From: Excoecaria cochinchinensis
Taxonomy: Eukaryota > Streptophyta > Magnoliopsida > Malpighiales > Euphorbiaceae
DNA: 64,000 bases
Assembly (NCBI GenBank): GCA_947683425.1
Contig: CANTUQ010000055.1
Location: 3,956,001 to 4,020,000, forward strand
Direction of reading: 5' to 3'
Below are positions 33,673 through 46,287 of this stretch, one piece after another. Made by a program: the position numbers and the translations under genes. A model generated the notes under the pieces. It ran no database searches, had not been told where the DNA came from, and saw nothing but the letters and a program-made list of their open reading frames with translations. The number at the start of each line of letters is the position of its first letter. The stretch's first letter is position 1.

Positions 33673-35194
33673 CTAAAGCTCTATGCTTGGACAACCAATC
33701 CATACCCAAAATAAGGTCAAACTCATGAAATGGTAGCCTAATCAGATCAACCGAAAATTCCTTACCTTGCACCATCAGTGGACAATTCCAACATACCTTA
33801 TTCACTTTCACACTTTGCCCTAATGGACTAGTAACACAAATCTCATAATCCAATTTATCCTCATTAGACATTTCATCAAAAAACTTATCAGAACACAAAT
33901 AGGAATGGGTAGAAGTCGAATCTATCAAAGCATACATCTCAGTACTAAAAAGTAAGAACTTACCAGCAATAACTTTCGGAGCATCCTGGTCATGATGGGC
34001 TCTCACCACATAGGCTCTAGTAGTCGCAGGCACTGGACGATCAACTATCTCAGAAGAATCTCTTTCCCGAGTCTGTTCACCACAACCTCGTCCACGACTT
34101 CTAGCACGACTGCCTTGAGGAACATTTGATCCTGCTCGACTTGCCTCATGCTGACCTTGGGTGTTCTCATACAAATTTGAGCAATTGGTAAGAAAATGGT
34201 CAATGGTACCACATCTGAAACATCTGCCAATCAACCACCGACACTCGCCCCAATATCGCTTGTTACAATGTGAACATTGGGGCACACTATCACCTCGACC
34301 ACCTAAAGCTCCTCTACCAGAACCAGACCCTCTGAAGGAATCCTGTCTCCTCCCTCTAGTAGCCGGACTAGGTTGTGACTCACCAGAGGGATTCCCTTGA
34401 GAATCACGTGACCTCTTTCTCGAAGAAGAACCTCTTCTAAAAGCCTTCTTCCTCTGAGCCTTCTCCCTTAAAACATTCTCAGAGCGTTCCGCTTTCAAAG
34501 CTGCCTACACAATCTGATAGTAACTAACATCCAGTACTGATATTAATGAAACCAACATCACCTTCAGAGACTCATTCAAACCCGCCTCAAACTGTTGACA
34601 TCTGAACTCCTCAGTAAGAACTCCTGGCGGTGCATACTTGCTGAGTCGATTGAACTCCTTTTTATAATCCGCCATAGACAACACCATCTATCGAAGACTA
34701 AAAAACTGCGCCCATCTGGCATTCTTAAATGCCTTAGTCACATACTTGTTCCTAAACTCCCTTTCAAAGAACTCCCATGTCACAGGCTCAGGAAACTGCG
34801 GATGCCTAAGCACCAATGTCCACCAATCAAAAGTTGAGCCCTATAATAAAGATATCACACACTCCACCTCACTCTCCGGGGGATAATGAATCTCCCTTTA
34901 GCACTCATCTAACTTTCTCAATCCATATTTTAGCTTTATCTGATTCATCCAAATCGGTTCCAAAGAAATCCTTCACTCCATACTTCCGCATATTCTCTAT
35001 CGGAGCTCTAGGGGCAGTAACTCTTTCCAACACCCTGGCCATATCGTGAGATATCTCGGGCATAGCCTCAAAAGGGACCACAGGGGTATCAGTTGCACCC
35101 TAGGTGGCTGAGCCGGACCCAAAACATATGGATCTTACTCTCGGGGATTCGCACTCTTGGCTGACCCCTCGAGTGATCCACGAGCAGACTGCAT
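33608..35194 (-). pseudogene. gag: gag and protease of the chromovirus
   Basis: A start at about 35194 is followed by several stops. The capsid part is seen as PVTWEFFEREFRNKYV, ARWAQFFSL and MADYKKEFNRLSKYAPP. An RG-rich basic stretch and one CX2CX4HX4C zinc knuckle (34222-34181) follow. The protease has ALIDST, where families have D-S/T-G, and FDLILGMDWL. The catalytic triplet is thus DST, probably inactive. Stops TAG near 34688 and 34507 stand where Gln is expected. The gene lies directly downstream of the primer site. Confidence 0.85.
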
Positions 35195-35289
35195 CAAACT
35201 ACAAAATATACACAATGATCCGCATCAGGCCAACATAACACTAGACACACACTCGACCTTACACTAGCCCAGAAACGTCTAAACCTCTT

Positions 35290-35301
35290 GCTCTGATACG
35301 A
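35290..35301 (-). other. Primer binding site of the chromovirus (Met-tRNA type)
   Basis: On the minus strand TCGTATCAGAGC, one mismatch from TGGTATCAGAGC, lies five bases after the LTR end. Confidence 0.85.
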
Positions 35302-35759
35302 TAAAATGTAACACCCCTTACCTATACGTAGGAAGCTTCATCCTTGGAGGAGGATGAAGGGTCCCGATAGATGAGGGTTATCACGCAAAACCACAAGCAC
35401 AAACATATAATAATAAACCAAACACTCAAAGCAGTAAAAATAAAATTTCTTAAACAAAGAACCAAACCTGAGAACAAAAAGTATAATATTATTAATGTAC
35501 AAAATAGTCTTTACATATCAAAATACAGAAGTACCGTAGCCCAAAAGATCACTTATAAAGTTGGTATCAACCCAACTTATAAAAGAAGAACTTATATCAA
35601 TAGTTTCCATTACAAAATCACTAAACTATTATATATACAAAAATAAGTCCAATACAGAACCACAAAATCCCTCTCCTAGTTGTGTCAGCCCTTCAGGAAC
35701 GGATCACCCAGCTCACGGACTCCAACATCTTCCACACCTGCATATATGAAACACCCTTG

Positions 35760-35777
35760 CTAAGCGAAATCGCTTAG
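35760..35777 (-). other. LTR stem-loop, copy in chromovirus 5' LTR
   Basis: CTAAGCGA and TCGCTTAG with a 2-nt loop, as at 18630. Confidence 0.6.
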
Positions 35778-36454
35778 TGGGGAAAAACACAATGCAAACG
35801 ACCACTCACAGTGAACGTAGATATAAATCACATACACATGGCACATACTTGAATCCAAATTTAAATAATTCATCATACTGAAGATCATAATATCTTATAC
35901 CATTCAATCAAGCATATAGTGCAAAAACAAGCTCATAGTCACATAAGAAGACCTGCTTATTCAAAAATAGTGGATAGCGAGTAACGCATAATCATTCGGA
36001 ACGCATGGATACCCGAGAGTATCAAAATCATTTATTTTATTTTATTTCAAAAAAATTTCGCATGTAATCTTAAACAAGATTCAAGTTAAATGGGGATCAC
36101 ACAGATCCAATTCAGGGACCTAATCAGGGTCCAAAACACATACGCATGGCTGCAGCAACCAAACTCTATAGGCATGCCTATTATCCACTTAATTTGACTT
36201 TCGCAGGTTATGTATAATACCAAATTATACTCAAAGTATAACACATTGTTCAAAGTAAAGAATTCATGAATTAAAGATATGCATAACACATTCCGAATTC
36301 CAATCAAAACATTCAATATAATTTGATGTAGCAAAATACAATTTAATGGTATTAAATATATGAAATGACACTGAAGAATATTTAAAACCAATAAATATCA
36401 AAAAAGGAACAAAACAAAGAAAATCAAAAAATTTTCAAAAGGCTGAACAGTAGT

Positions 36455-36765
36455 GGTTTGCACGGCGGTATGACCTTGTCTTACCGCCGTGTAAGACCCT
36501 TTACACGAGGGTATGGTAAAGCCATACCGCCGTGTAAGACCCTTTACACGAGGGTATGGTAAAGCCATACCGCCGTGTAAGACCCTTTACACGAGGGTAT
36601 GGTAAAGCCATACCACCGTGTAAGGCGTACAACTCACAGGTAAGAGGACTTTACATGGTTGTATGGAACGTCCTTACCGCCATGTAAAATCATGGCCTTC
36701 AGTTCTATGGAAAATCCCACGATTCACATGGGGGTATGGCAACCCATACAGCCGTGTGGATCGCC
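36455..36765 (-). repeat. Expanded inverted-repeat cluster in chromovirus 5' LTR
   Basis: Three direct copies of a roughly 40-bp unit (GTAAGACCCTTTACACGAGG followed by GTATGGTAAAGCCATACC) occur where the other LTR has one. Each unit contains a GGTATGG / CCATACC palindrome. Confidence 0.85.
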
Positions 36766-37932
36766 AGAATCCCAGAAATTCAAAGGGAAAAAGAGACCCA
36801 ACTCACAATCAACTTCAACAGAATTCAAAATTAATCAAGTATCACAAAATTACCACTCATCAACATTCAAAGACATACTCAATCACACTCACACCTCTAT
36901 TTGCAAACAATTAATCATACCACTTCCAATTACACAAATATACACACAAATTTAACATTCCTAAACACACACAAAACCATAAATGTTCCCAAACCTTAAA
37001 TCTTCCGACTCTACTCTCGAGCTCCGCTTCCACTTGCAACTTCCTTGCCTTTGGACTCTCTAGGGGGATTCTCTGAATCAAAACATCCAGCAAAACCAGA
37101 ATTCAACTCTTAACTTACAATACATTTAATCAATTTAAAGGAAAAGAGAAAGAAGAAAAAGAAACCTAATTAACACTTACCAACCCAACTTAGACTACTA
37201 AAATCACACCAACCTTCCAGCCAAAAAAGGAAATTAGGGGAAACAAAATAGAAAAAGAAAGATGAAGAGAAGAGTGGTGTGAAGGGGAAAGAAGAACAAG
37301 GAACGGGAAAGAGGAAAGGAAGAACAGCTAACCCACTCTCCCTCTTTCTCAATACTTATCTTCTCTCTTGCCACATGGCAGCCCCCTAATGGAAGACTAC
37401 CCCACATATACACAAAACTCATCCTCTCACATACACACAATCCCAACCTCACTAAACCTTCCCTACTGTCATTTAGTCACTCACACCCAAATATTACTCT
37501 ACCACACATAATATTTCAATTTAAATCATACACACATACATAATTACACATGCCACGCTTGAATACAAAATCACACACACAAACGGCTCATACTACTATG
37601 GTGTTTACGGGGCATTATGCAGTGCGTAGTATTGTTACTACGTGAAGGTTATAGAAAGAAAAGATGTGGTAGTGGCCGATGTTATTGATGTTTAAAAGAA
37701 TTTATGAGACAGCAAGGACAAAGATATAGGCATGGCATGTATACGACTGCAATGGATGAACTCGAGATTCTACAGGATAATTATATGAATGGTGTGTTAA
37801 TGTGATTGTTATGTTATTGTATATGTATGATTGTGATTGTACAAAAAAAATTTTCACTTAATCTTATGAGTGCATTACAGTGCAGTGTGTGACATCCGAT
37901 ATCCGTACCATTTACGGATATAGGGTGTTACA

Positions 37933-38839
37933 CCAGTATTATACAAGGGCGAAATGGTAAAAATAAGCTTAAAATGGTTAATCAGTGATTAAAATAATGT
38001 TTATGTGAAAAATGGACTTAAATGGAATAAATAAATAGTTTTAAGGGCATAATGGTAATTTTGACCTTAAATAAGTTAATAGATGTTAATAAGGGCAAAA
38101 ATATAATTTGCATGTTAAATAATGATAAAAAAAAAAGTAAAAAGAATGAACTAATGGCATTTTTGTAATTTTGGTAAAGTTTGAAGACTAAATTGTAATT
38201 TTACCATAACAAGGGCTAAAACGTAAATATGGACTTTTATGTGTATAATTTGCATATTTACCGCTAATTGAAAGATTTAAGTGCAACTATGAATATTTTT
38301 GCATGTATAGAAAATTAAATTAATTAAATATTGGTTTATTTGATGTTAAATGTATTATTTATATTCATGAAGGATGCATGTGAATTTAGACTAGTGGATT
38401 AAGTAAATAAATAAGATAAATTAGTGGCATTTGTGTAAATATAAAGTTCAAGGACCTAAGTATAAATATGCTATAGTTTAGGGACCAAAATGTAAATATA
38501 ACATTGTTGAGGGACTTAGATGTAAAAATGATATAGTTGGAGGACTTAAAGGCAAACATAACATAACATGAGGACCTAATTATAATTATACTACAGTTAA
38601 GGGACCTAAACGAAAATTTAAAATTTTATGTGTATTAATTATATATATGTCCTTAAAAGAGTGATTTAATTGAAATTAAAAATATTATTGCATGTAAATA
38701 ATTAAATGAAATAAATAATTATTTAAGGGTAAAATTGTAACTTTACTAATGTTTTTACGGACATTAATGTAATGTAGTAAAAGAATAACTTTAAGGACTA
38801 AATGATAAATTGCATGTTAGATAATAAAATAAGTATGAT
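37933..38839 (+). repeat. LTR A, second piece
   Basis: It continues the sequence cut at 9652, homologous to 11755-12835 of LTR B. It is cut again at atgat by solo LTR F. AT-rich, no gene. Confidence 0.75.
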
Positions 38840-39414
38840 TGTAACACCCTTAAGCCTTACGGACCATTAATTAACTGTTCTTTCCAATTCTATTAACCTA
38901 ATTAAACTAATCAGGTTATTAAATAGCCAATTAATTCAAAGCAGTATTATTTCTTTTTCTACGGACAATAATACTATGGTTAGCCAAATTGATTAAACGA
39001 ATTCAATTAACTTATAATTAGCTAACCATATCTTTATCTTAATATCAATTTTCCGATTGACCTGTAACTGTCCTAAGTTACTATTCATTTGGTCAATTTT
39101 CCTTTTACATGCAAACATACATTTACCATTACCAATTTCATTTACTAAATTTTCTATCACAATATTTGGCATGCCAACATATATACACATACATTCAGTC
39201 ATAAATAACATTCATCACACACATACTATACTTTTACCACTTATACAGTCCAATACAAATACCAGTACCCAAAACTAAATATAAGATATATACATGCCAC
39301 ACTTCTTACATACTTAATACTCAAAATGTAAACTCTCGCTCGCTCCCAAAATATGTGCGGTGTCTTGCTCCAAATCCTAAGGCGAACCTACCCGCAGTCA
39401 AATAAAACTATGTG

Positions 39415-39435
39415 CTGAGCATTAAAAATGCCCAG
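39415..39435 (-). other. LTR stem-loop, copy in F
   Basis: On the minus strand CTGGGCATT pairs with AATGCTCAG over a 3-nt loop, with one G-T pair. Confidence 0.6.
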
Positions 39436-40389
39436 TGGTGATTGCAATTCCAAAAAATTTCCACTAGACTAATGTTCAAATGCATAAACAATATTCAAAT
39501 TATACTTATAAATAAATATTACTAATAAACAATTAATTTACTTAATTTATTAATTATGCACGCCACAATCCACATAATTATCAATAAATCAATTAATTAG
39601 GGCCATTTATACAATTACCACACATCAATTACCTTAATTACCATTTTATTCTTAACTTATGGCAACTTTCTAATTTTACCCTTAAACTTTTCAAAAATGA
39701 CAAAAATGCCCTTAGTTCATTTTATTTCACCAAATTTACACTTATGCCATTAGTTCAAATTCAACTTCACTAATATTACAATTTTGCCATTAGTTCAATT
39801 AATTCACACCAATATCACAATTATGCCATTATCTCATTTTCCTTTACTCATAATTACCAAAATGCCCTCAATTATATTCCATTTAACCATTTTACATTAT
39901 TTAACATGTAAATTTACGATTTTACCCTCCAATTGCCATTTTCATGCAAATTACAATTAGGTCCTTATTATATCACTTTTTTAATAATTTACCATTTTAA
40001 CCTCATATTTAGTAAAAATTACTAATTTACCCTTATACTTACACTTTTTACCTAACTTTCTCACTTTTTACCAACTTTTTATAAAATTACCGTTTTTCCC
40101 TTAAACTTTTTACATAATTCCAATTATGTCCTTTTCACACATAACATCAAATTAATCACATTTTAACCATTTAAAGCTCATTATTACCCTTTTTGCCCCG
40201 GTATAATGCTGGCAGACTCTATGTACAGGATAAACAGGATGTGAACCCCTAAGGGCTCATAATAACCTGGAGAGACCTCTGACTAATCTCTCCAGTCTTT
40301 CTAAACCTGAAGGAACCCCGAAAGATTACTCCAATACTTCTAAACAGATACTTTTAAAAATATATAATAGGTCCATTAATGACCAATAA

Positions 40390-40445
40390 AAATAGTGAGA
40401 CGCCATGCTCACTCTCGCGGTCTTATGTCCCTATGGCTAGCCAAC
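40390..40445 (-). other. Conserved LTR block with GTGAG/CTCAC hairpin, copy in F
   Basis: Arms at 40395-40399 and 40408-40412; GCTAGCCATAGGG lies next to them on the minus strand. Confidence 0.55.
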
Positions 40446-41621
40446 ATATCCTGAGACTAGACTCGACTACTAGCTCATCACATAGGGAAATATTATTTTA
40501 TTTTCCACATTATTAATGTGTCATACATACTTTTCATGGCATATTATCACCTCATCTCATTCTTTTCCATGCCATTACATGAATATACATGTGATTATCA
40601 TTCTTACACCATCACATGCCATTTAAACACATAAATTCATCATGATACACATGCACACATCCATACATACATTCAACCAACATTCCATCTTTTCACCCAT
40701 TAATTCTTTTAACCCACTTTATCATTCATTTAGGCCAATTACATGTTGTATAACATCACTATACCATTTATTTCCATTAAAACACATCAAAATCTCATTT
40801 TTACTCATGATTACCATTCGGCCACATGTGTATCACATACATAACACATTCTTCACATAGTCTAACACATACCATTCATTAATTAACATTCTAAATATTA
40901 TAAATCCATCAAAATCATGCATTATTTATCATTTAAACACATGAAATTCCCATACTCTCAATTCGGCCAAAGAAGTATCTTTTCCTACAAAATTATTTTC
41001 TTCATTTTAATCATTCATTCCATCATTATTAACATCCTTAAACATGAATATAAGGTTATTTTCAATTAAACATGCCTTAAACACATACATGATTAACAAA
41101 CATAACCTAAAACACATACTAACACATGGAAATAGATAGAATTTGCAATCATTACCCTCAAATCCTTGCAAAACACTTCTCAAGGAGTCTTTTCCTTGCC
41201 TTTAGGTTGGCTAGATGTCCCTTCACCTAGTGGCCATAATAGGATTCATACACAAAAATGTAGATCTACTCAAAACCATGTTTCTTTTCACAAATAAACT
41301 CCATAAACATCTTACAAACATCCTAAAGTACCCTTAGGAACCTTGAAACAAAATTAAGAACACCTAAAACACATACCTCAATTTCACACCTAAACTTTCA
41401 AGTCTAGGTTTTTCCCACTTTCCAACCACTAAATGGACTTCTAAGGGCACCAATGGAATTTAGAGGATCTGAACTTTGATGATGAAGTTTTATTTTGGGG
41501 TGAGATGGAGAAAAGTTGGAAGAAAAATGGAGGAGAAGAGAGAAAGATGCATTCGGCCATGAATGGGAGAGAGGAGGGCGGCTATAATGGAGAAATCTGG
41601 ATTTCTCCAACCTTTTGGGTC

Positions 41622-41629
41622 TATTTATA
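41622..41629 (-). promoter_or_regulatory. TATA box of solo LTR F
   Basis: On the minus strand TATAAATA precedes a pyrimidine-rich leader and a donor TTGAG/GTATGTG at 41376, 253 nt downstream. Confidence 0.55.
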
Positions 41630-42309
41630 TGAGTGGGGTTGCACCGAATCGGGTCCAACCAGAGTGGTCGGACCGGTTTGGTCCGATTTTTGGTTTTCGG
41701 GTCATTTTGCACTGTTTTAGGTAATCTAAATGTTCCTGACCTATTTTTCACTCCCAATCTATTCCATCATGTTCAAAATATCAAAAATAACCTCCACGCA
41801 AAATTTTAGCTCAATAGGAGTCCATTTGGGGCCCGGTTCACGTAAATCGGTCCGGTGCGATTCAGTCGGTTTCTACCGTAAAACTCAAATCTAAAGCTGT
41901 CAAAAAATTATAAAAATTATTCTTAGCTTGTACACTTCCTACACTGACACTTTTTATCCGCTCTAGCATTTTCTAAAAATTTGGTCAAACCTCGGTCAAA
42001 CTTCGGTTCAACCGAACCGAACTTCAGACGGACATTCGGGGGCCTATATGACCTCGTTTTCACACAAAATTGTACCACCTAACTCCATTCACTCTACATA
42101 TCATATCTATGCAATAATATTTTTTTTACTTACTGTAGCTATTACCTTCTCAGTAGGTCACCCATCCCAGAACTACTATAACTCAGACACGTTTAACTTT
42201 AAAATTTACTAAATATAAAACTCCAGAAACAAAATCCCATGCTGCGAAACTAACAATAGACACTACAGAAAGTACTGAATACTTTTAGGCTATTATGCAG
42301 GCCATTACA

Positions 42310-44158
42310 ATGATAATAAAACAATTAATTGCATTATTGTAAATAAGTAAAAAATGAAGGGTAAAACTGTAAATTGGTGAAAGTTTAGAAACTTAAATGT
42401 AATTTGTCAATAGCGAGGTAAAATAAGAGATTTAAAAAGATAATTAATAGGTAATTTGAATGTAATCGTGTAATTAATTGACAATAAAGAAAATAATGAT
42501 ATTTATGCTAATATTAATAGAAATATTACTGTTAATGCTACTATCATGGAAATGGCAATAGGATTAAATATAAAAAAAATAGATGAGTAATATTAGCATT
42601 AATGAATGAATGTAAAACGTCTTTGAACTACTAAAGGATTATTATTACTGATTAGGGATAACCGATATGTAGATTCAAATCGGTCAAATGTAATTAAAGA
42701 TAAGATAAAATAAATAAGATAAGTAATAATGTGTTAGGTAAATTTAACTGAACGCTATGAATTACATATTTAAGTCACAATGAGTTAAAAGTGTGTAATA
42801 GAATATGTAAAAGACAATGTTATAGAATTATTATAAGTATTATAAGTTGGGTCAATTATCTAAAGTGCAAAATATGATAATTAATATTTTCATGATATTG
42901 TACATGTAGAATTAAGTAATAGGGTCACCTAAGAATGTTAGTAATGGAACTAAAGACATAAAAGAGAGTAGAACTGTCATTAAATGTTAAGAGTTAATAG
43001 TGAAATAATGATAAATAAACAATATGAGTAATTCAGGTGTTAGTATACTAATAGTACTATTAGTCACGGTAATAAGGAAATTAAATGTAAAATCTTATCA
43101 ATAGATATTTAATGAAGTAAGGTTAATAGAAATTATGTGTAAAGTTAAGAGAATAATGATATTAAGCCTACAAATAAATTAGTGGATTAAGTAATAGCAT
43201 TAACAATTCAAGTATATAATATGAAATATAACTGAGTAAAATTAAATAGGAAAATAGAGTAAACATATTATATTTATAGTTTTAAAAATGATACTGTAAA
43301 AGAAATGATTAAGTGAAAGATAATAAAATGTATATGAAACGTAAAAAGATTAATGTGACTAAAAGAGTAAAAGAAATATTGTGGATATAAAGGAAATGAT
43401 AACGATTAATTAGCCTGTTAACAACAGTAATGATGACTGTTCAATAGATATGTTAGTAACTGATACGGTGCCCAAGTGTAAACTGTAACTGATGTAATAA
43501 GTTATAAGCAAATAATGAAAGAAAAATGAATACGTTAATAAGATAATTGCAAATATTGTTAATATAACTGATCATTGAATTAATAGACTAAACGTAATGG
43601 TATTAATGTTAAAGTTAATAGTATGGTTATTAAAATAATGAAACAAGTATAAGATTAATGATGAAAGCAAAAAATTGGTTAGGACATTAAAAGTAAAGCA
43701 TAAACTATCTAAAAGTCTTAAGAATTAATGTCCATATAATGGGAATAAAGATATATGCTTGTGTGTGCATGGATGTAGTAGTAGTATGGAAAATTTAGGA
43801 TATATATCCACCACTGGGCATTTCAATGCTCAGTGCGTAGAGTGTTATTGTGCTCAGGTTGTGATAGATCTTGATGTGGCCGAAGATATAGTGACGACCG
43901 AAAGAAGTATTCGATATCAAGGATAAAAGGACTAGCAAGACATGTATACGACCGCAGTAGATGAAAGCAATGACATATGGTATAGGTATTGGAATTGTAT
44001 GTTAGGATACTGTTAAGTTTTTGTATATGTATGTTTATGATTGCTATGGAAAAAAAAATATAAAATTCCTACTGAGTCTTTTGAGTGCATTACAGTGTAT
44101 TTCAGTGCAGTGTTGTGACATCTGATATCCGTACTACTTACGGGTGTAAGGTGTTACA
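42310..44158 (+). repeat. LTR A, last piece
   Basis: It continues after F, homologous to 12830-14110 plus 37625-37932, and ends GTAAGGTGTTACA at 44158. AT-rich, no gene. Confidence 0.8.
43812..43835 (+). other. LTR stem-loop, copy in A
   Basis: CACTGGGCATT (43812-43822) pairs with AATGCTCAGTG (43825-43835) over a 2-nt loop, with a single G-T pair. Confidence 0.65.
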
Positions 44159-45199
44159 GGTTGGGCATTCTCGCGAGCAAATGCAGAGATCCAGGAGATT
44201 CATTTGGTTTAACTCTTTATTTTTATTATTTGTATTATTTTCTTTTTTTGGCTTTTGCATTTATTTTGCCATGTAATTTCTAATAAAATTGTTTATTTTG
44301 TGCACGTTTAAAAGAAAATCAGAAAAATATTTATATTAATTAATTTGAAATTTTTTCTAATAAAATAAGACCAATGTCTTAGTTTTCACATTCAAATAAA
44401 TTGTCACCTTAAGTCTTTTGGTAAAGCATGCAAGCGAGGACCAATGTCCTCACCTCGAATTGAATATCCCGTTTTCTGTATGTTTTTATTATTTTCTATT
44501 TATTTATATTGGGGGTTGTATTCCACCCCATGTTTTGTTGAAAATTTTTTATATTTTTATCCATTTTGTTTTAGATTACTTTTATTTACCGCTTTCACAA
44601 GGTGATTGATCTGTGCTTTAAATTTTTGCATTAAAATGTAAGAGAAAAGGAATGAAAGTTTAAATTCAAAAATCAATTATAATTTAATCAAGATATGAAT
44701 AAATGGGAAGTCCCGAACTATCTCTGGTCTTAGGCTCAATGAGGTTAGATGAACCCTCCTAATGTTTTATTGGAAGGGGAATTCAAAAATATCTATTATT
44801 GCCCAAAATAGGCCCAAGTTGGATTGTCTTAGGCTTTACGAAGTTAGATGAACCTTTCTAATGTTATAATGGAAAGGGAATTCCAAAATATCTCTGGCTT
44901 GCCCAAGATAGACATATATGCATCATCTTAGGCTTCACGAGATTAGATGAATCATTCCAATATTCTATTGGAAGGAGGATTCCAAAATATCTTTGATTTT
45001 CCAAAATAGACACACATGTGCTATCTTAGGCTTAGTGAGGCTAGACGACCTTTCCCAATGTTTTATTGGGTGGCGACTCCGAAACACCTCCTTGTTGCCC
45101 AAAATAGATGCCCTTATAATTTTTACAAGTTCCATGAACCTCTCTTGAATACCCTAAAAGTGGGTCTTCGGGGCCTCCAGCGGTTCGGCATGCATCACA
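44159..45199 (+). repeat. 3' part of a Tat-type LTR
   Basis: It is homologous to about 6560-7653, with TGGCGACTCC at 45071, and ends GCATGCATCACA. It is cut on its left by LTR A and has entered an RT gene on its right. Confidence 0.75.
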
Positions 45200-46287
45200 C
45201 TCAGTTACAAGAGTTATTAGATATGGGTTTCATCAGACCGAGTGTATCCCCGTGGGGAGCGCCAGTATTATTTGTTAAGAAGAATGATGGTACAAAGAGA
45301 ATGTGTATCGATTACAAACAGCTAAATAAGGTGACAGTGAAGAATATATATCCTTTACCAAAGATAGAGGATTTGTTTAATCAGTTGAAGGGAGCTGGTG
45401 TATTCTCTAAGATTGATTTGAGATCTGGATACTACCAATTGCAAGTGAAGAAAGAGGATATTCTTAAGACTGCATTCAGGACTCGTTATGGACATTATGA
45501 ATATCTTGTAATGCCATTAGGGTTGACTAACGTGCCTGCATCATTTATGGACTTGATGAATAGGGTGTTCAGGCCATATTTGGATCAATTTGTTGTAGTA
45601 TTTATTGATGATATTTTGGTATATTTGAAGAATAAGAAAGAGCATGAGCAACATCTGAGAGTTGTTCTTCAGACTTTGAGGGAGCATCAGTTGTATGCTA
45701 AGCTCAGCAAGTGTGAATTCTGGTTAAAGGAAGTGTCTTTTCTGGGTCATGTTGTTTCTTTTGAGGGTATTAAGGTTGATTCAGCTAAGATAGAAGCAGT
45801 TGTGAATTGGAGGCCACCCAGAAATGTGCCTGAGATTAGGAGCTTCTTGGAATTTGCAGGGTATTGTCGATGCTTTATAAAAGGATTATCGACTATTACT
45901 TCTCTGCTTACTAGATTGCATCGTAAAAGAGTTAAGTTTATGTGGTTTGATAAGTGCCAAGTGAGCTTTGAATAGTTAAAAAGGATGCTAATTGAAGCAC
46001 CAATCCTAACTCAACCTATTTCTAGCAAGGAGTATGCTATGTATAATCCTTCCAGAGTTGATTGGGGTGTGTGCTGATACAGGATGGAAAAGTAATAGCT
46101 TATGCCTCGAGACAATTAACGCTGCATGAGCAAAATTACCCGACTCATGATCTGGAATTGGCTGCAGTAGTGTTTGCCATAAAGATTTGGTAACACTATT
46201 TGTATGGTGAAAGGTGCAAGATCTTCACTGATCATAAGAGTCTCAAATATCTACTTACCGAGAAAGAGTTGAATTTGAGACAGAGAA
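45200..46287 (+). pseudogene. pol: Ty3/gypsy RT and RNase H fragment
   Basis: It begins LQELLDMGFIRPS at the LTR junction and continues with PWGAPVLFVKKNDGT, the active site FIDDILVYLK and LYAKLSKCEFWL. A TAG at 45973 falls where FEQLK would be expected. A frameshift follows near 46050. RNase H motifs (YASRQL, THDLELAAV, FTDHKSLKYL) run to LNLRQR at 46287. Both ends are cut by insertions. An apparent frame reading in from 45016 uses LTR sequence and is chimeric. It is close to the chromovirus RT at 32842-33672 but less decayed over the core. Confidence 0.9.

Larger units (their letters stand above)
14115..37619 (-). mobile_element. Tekay/Del-like chromovirus, complete but decayed, doubly interrupted
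   Basis: On the minus strand the order is 5' LTR (37619-35307), primer site, gag, protease, RT, RNase H, integrase, chromodomain-like tail, polypurine tract and 3' LTR (20394-14115). The target duplication is cagtg (14110-14114 and 37620-37624). Solo LTR G sits in its 3' LTR and a 10.2 kb non-coding element in its integrase gene. Without these, the internal region is about 4.7 kb, normal for the lineage. Domain order RT-RH-INT shows Ty3/gypsy; the tail VLWKHHGIEEAT is chromodomain-like. Confidence 0.85.
35307..37619 (-). repeat. 5' LTR of the chromovirus
   Basis: It matches the copy at 14115-20394. The outer end reads TTATG where the other copy has TTACA, two transitions. It is longer mainly because of a tandem expansion at about 36490-36620. 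Confidence 0.85.
9653..37932 (+). mobile_element. Solo LTR B of a Tekay-like family, interrupted by a nested element
   Basis: It starts TGTCATGGCCC and ends GGGTGTTACA. The flanks are ctagt (9648-9652) and ccagt (37933-37937), a 5-bp target duplication with one change. Its own sequence is 9653-14114 plus 37625-37932, about 4.8 kb; the rest is the chromovirus 14115-37619. No primer site follows its end and the host LTR simply continues, so it is a solo LTR. It is AT-rich and without credible ORFs. Confidence 0.8.
38840..42309 (-). mobile_element. Solo LTR F, minus strand, 3.47 kb
   Basis: On the minus strand it starts TGTAATGGCCTGC and ends AAGGGTGTTACA. The target duplication atgat is perfect (38835-38839, 42310-42314). 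It holds the conserved stem-loop, the GTGAG block, a TATA box and a splice donor in the same order as LTR B. No primer site or internal region, so a solo LTR. Confidence 0.85.

Noticed and set aside
41404..41757. Open frames on both strands near 41500
   Set aside because: They coincide with the TATA-leader-donor segment of solo LTR F; both strands are open because of composition.
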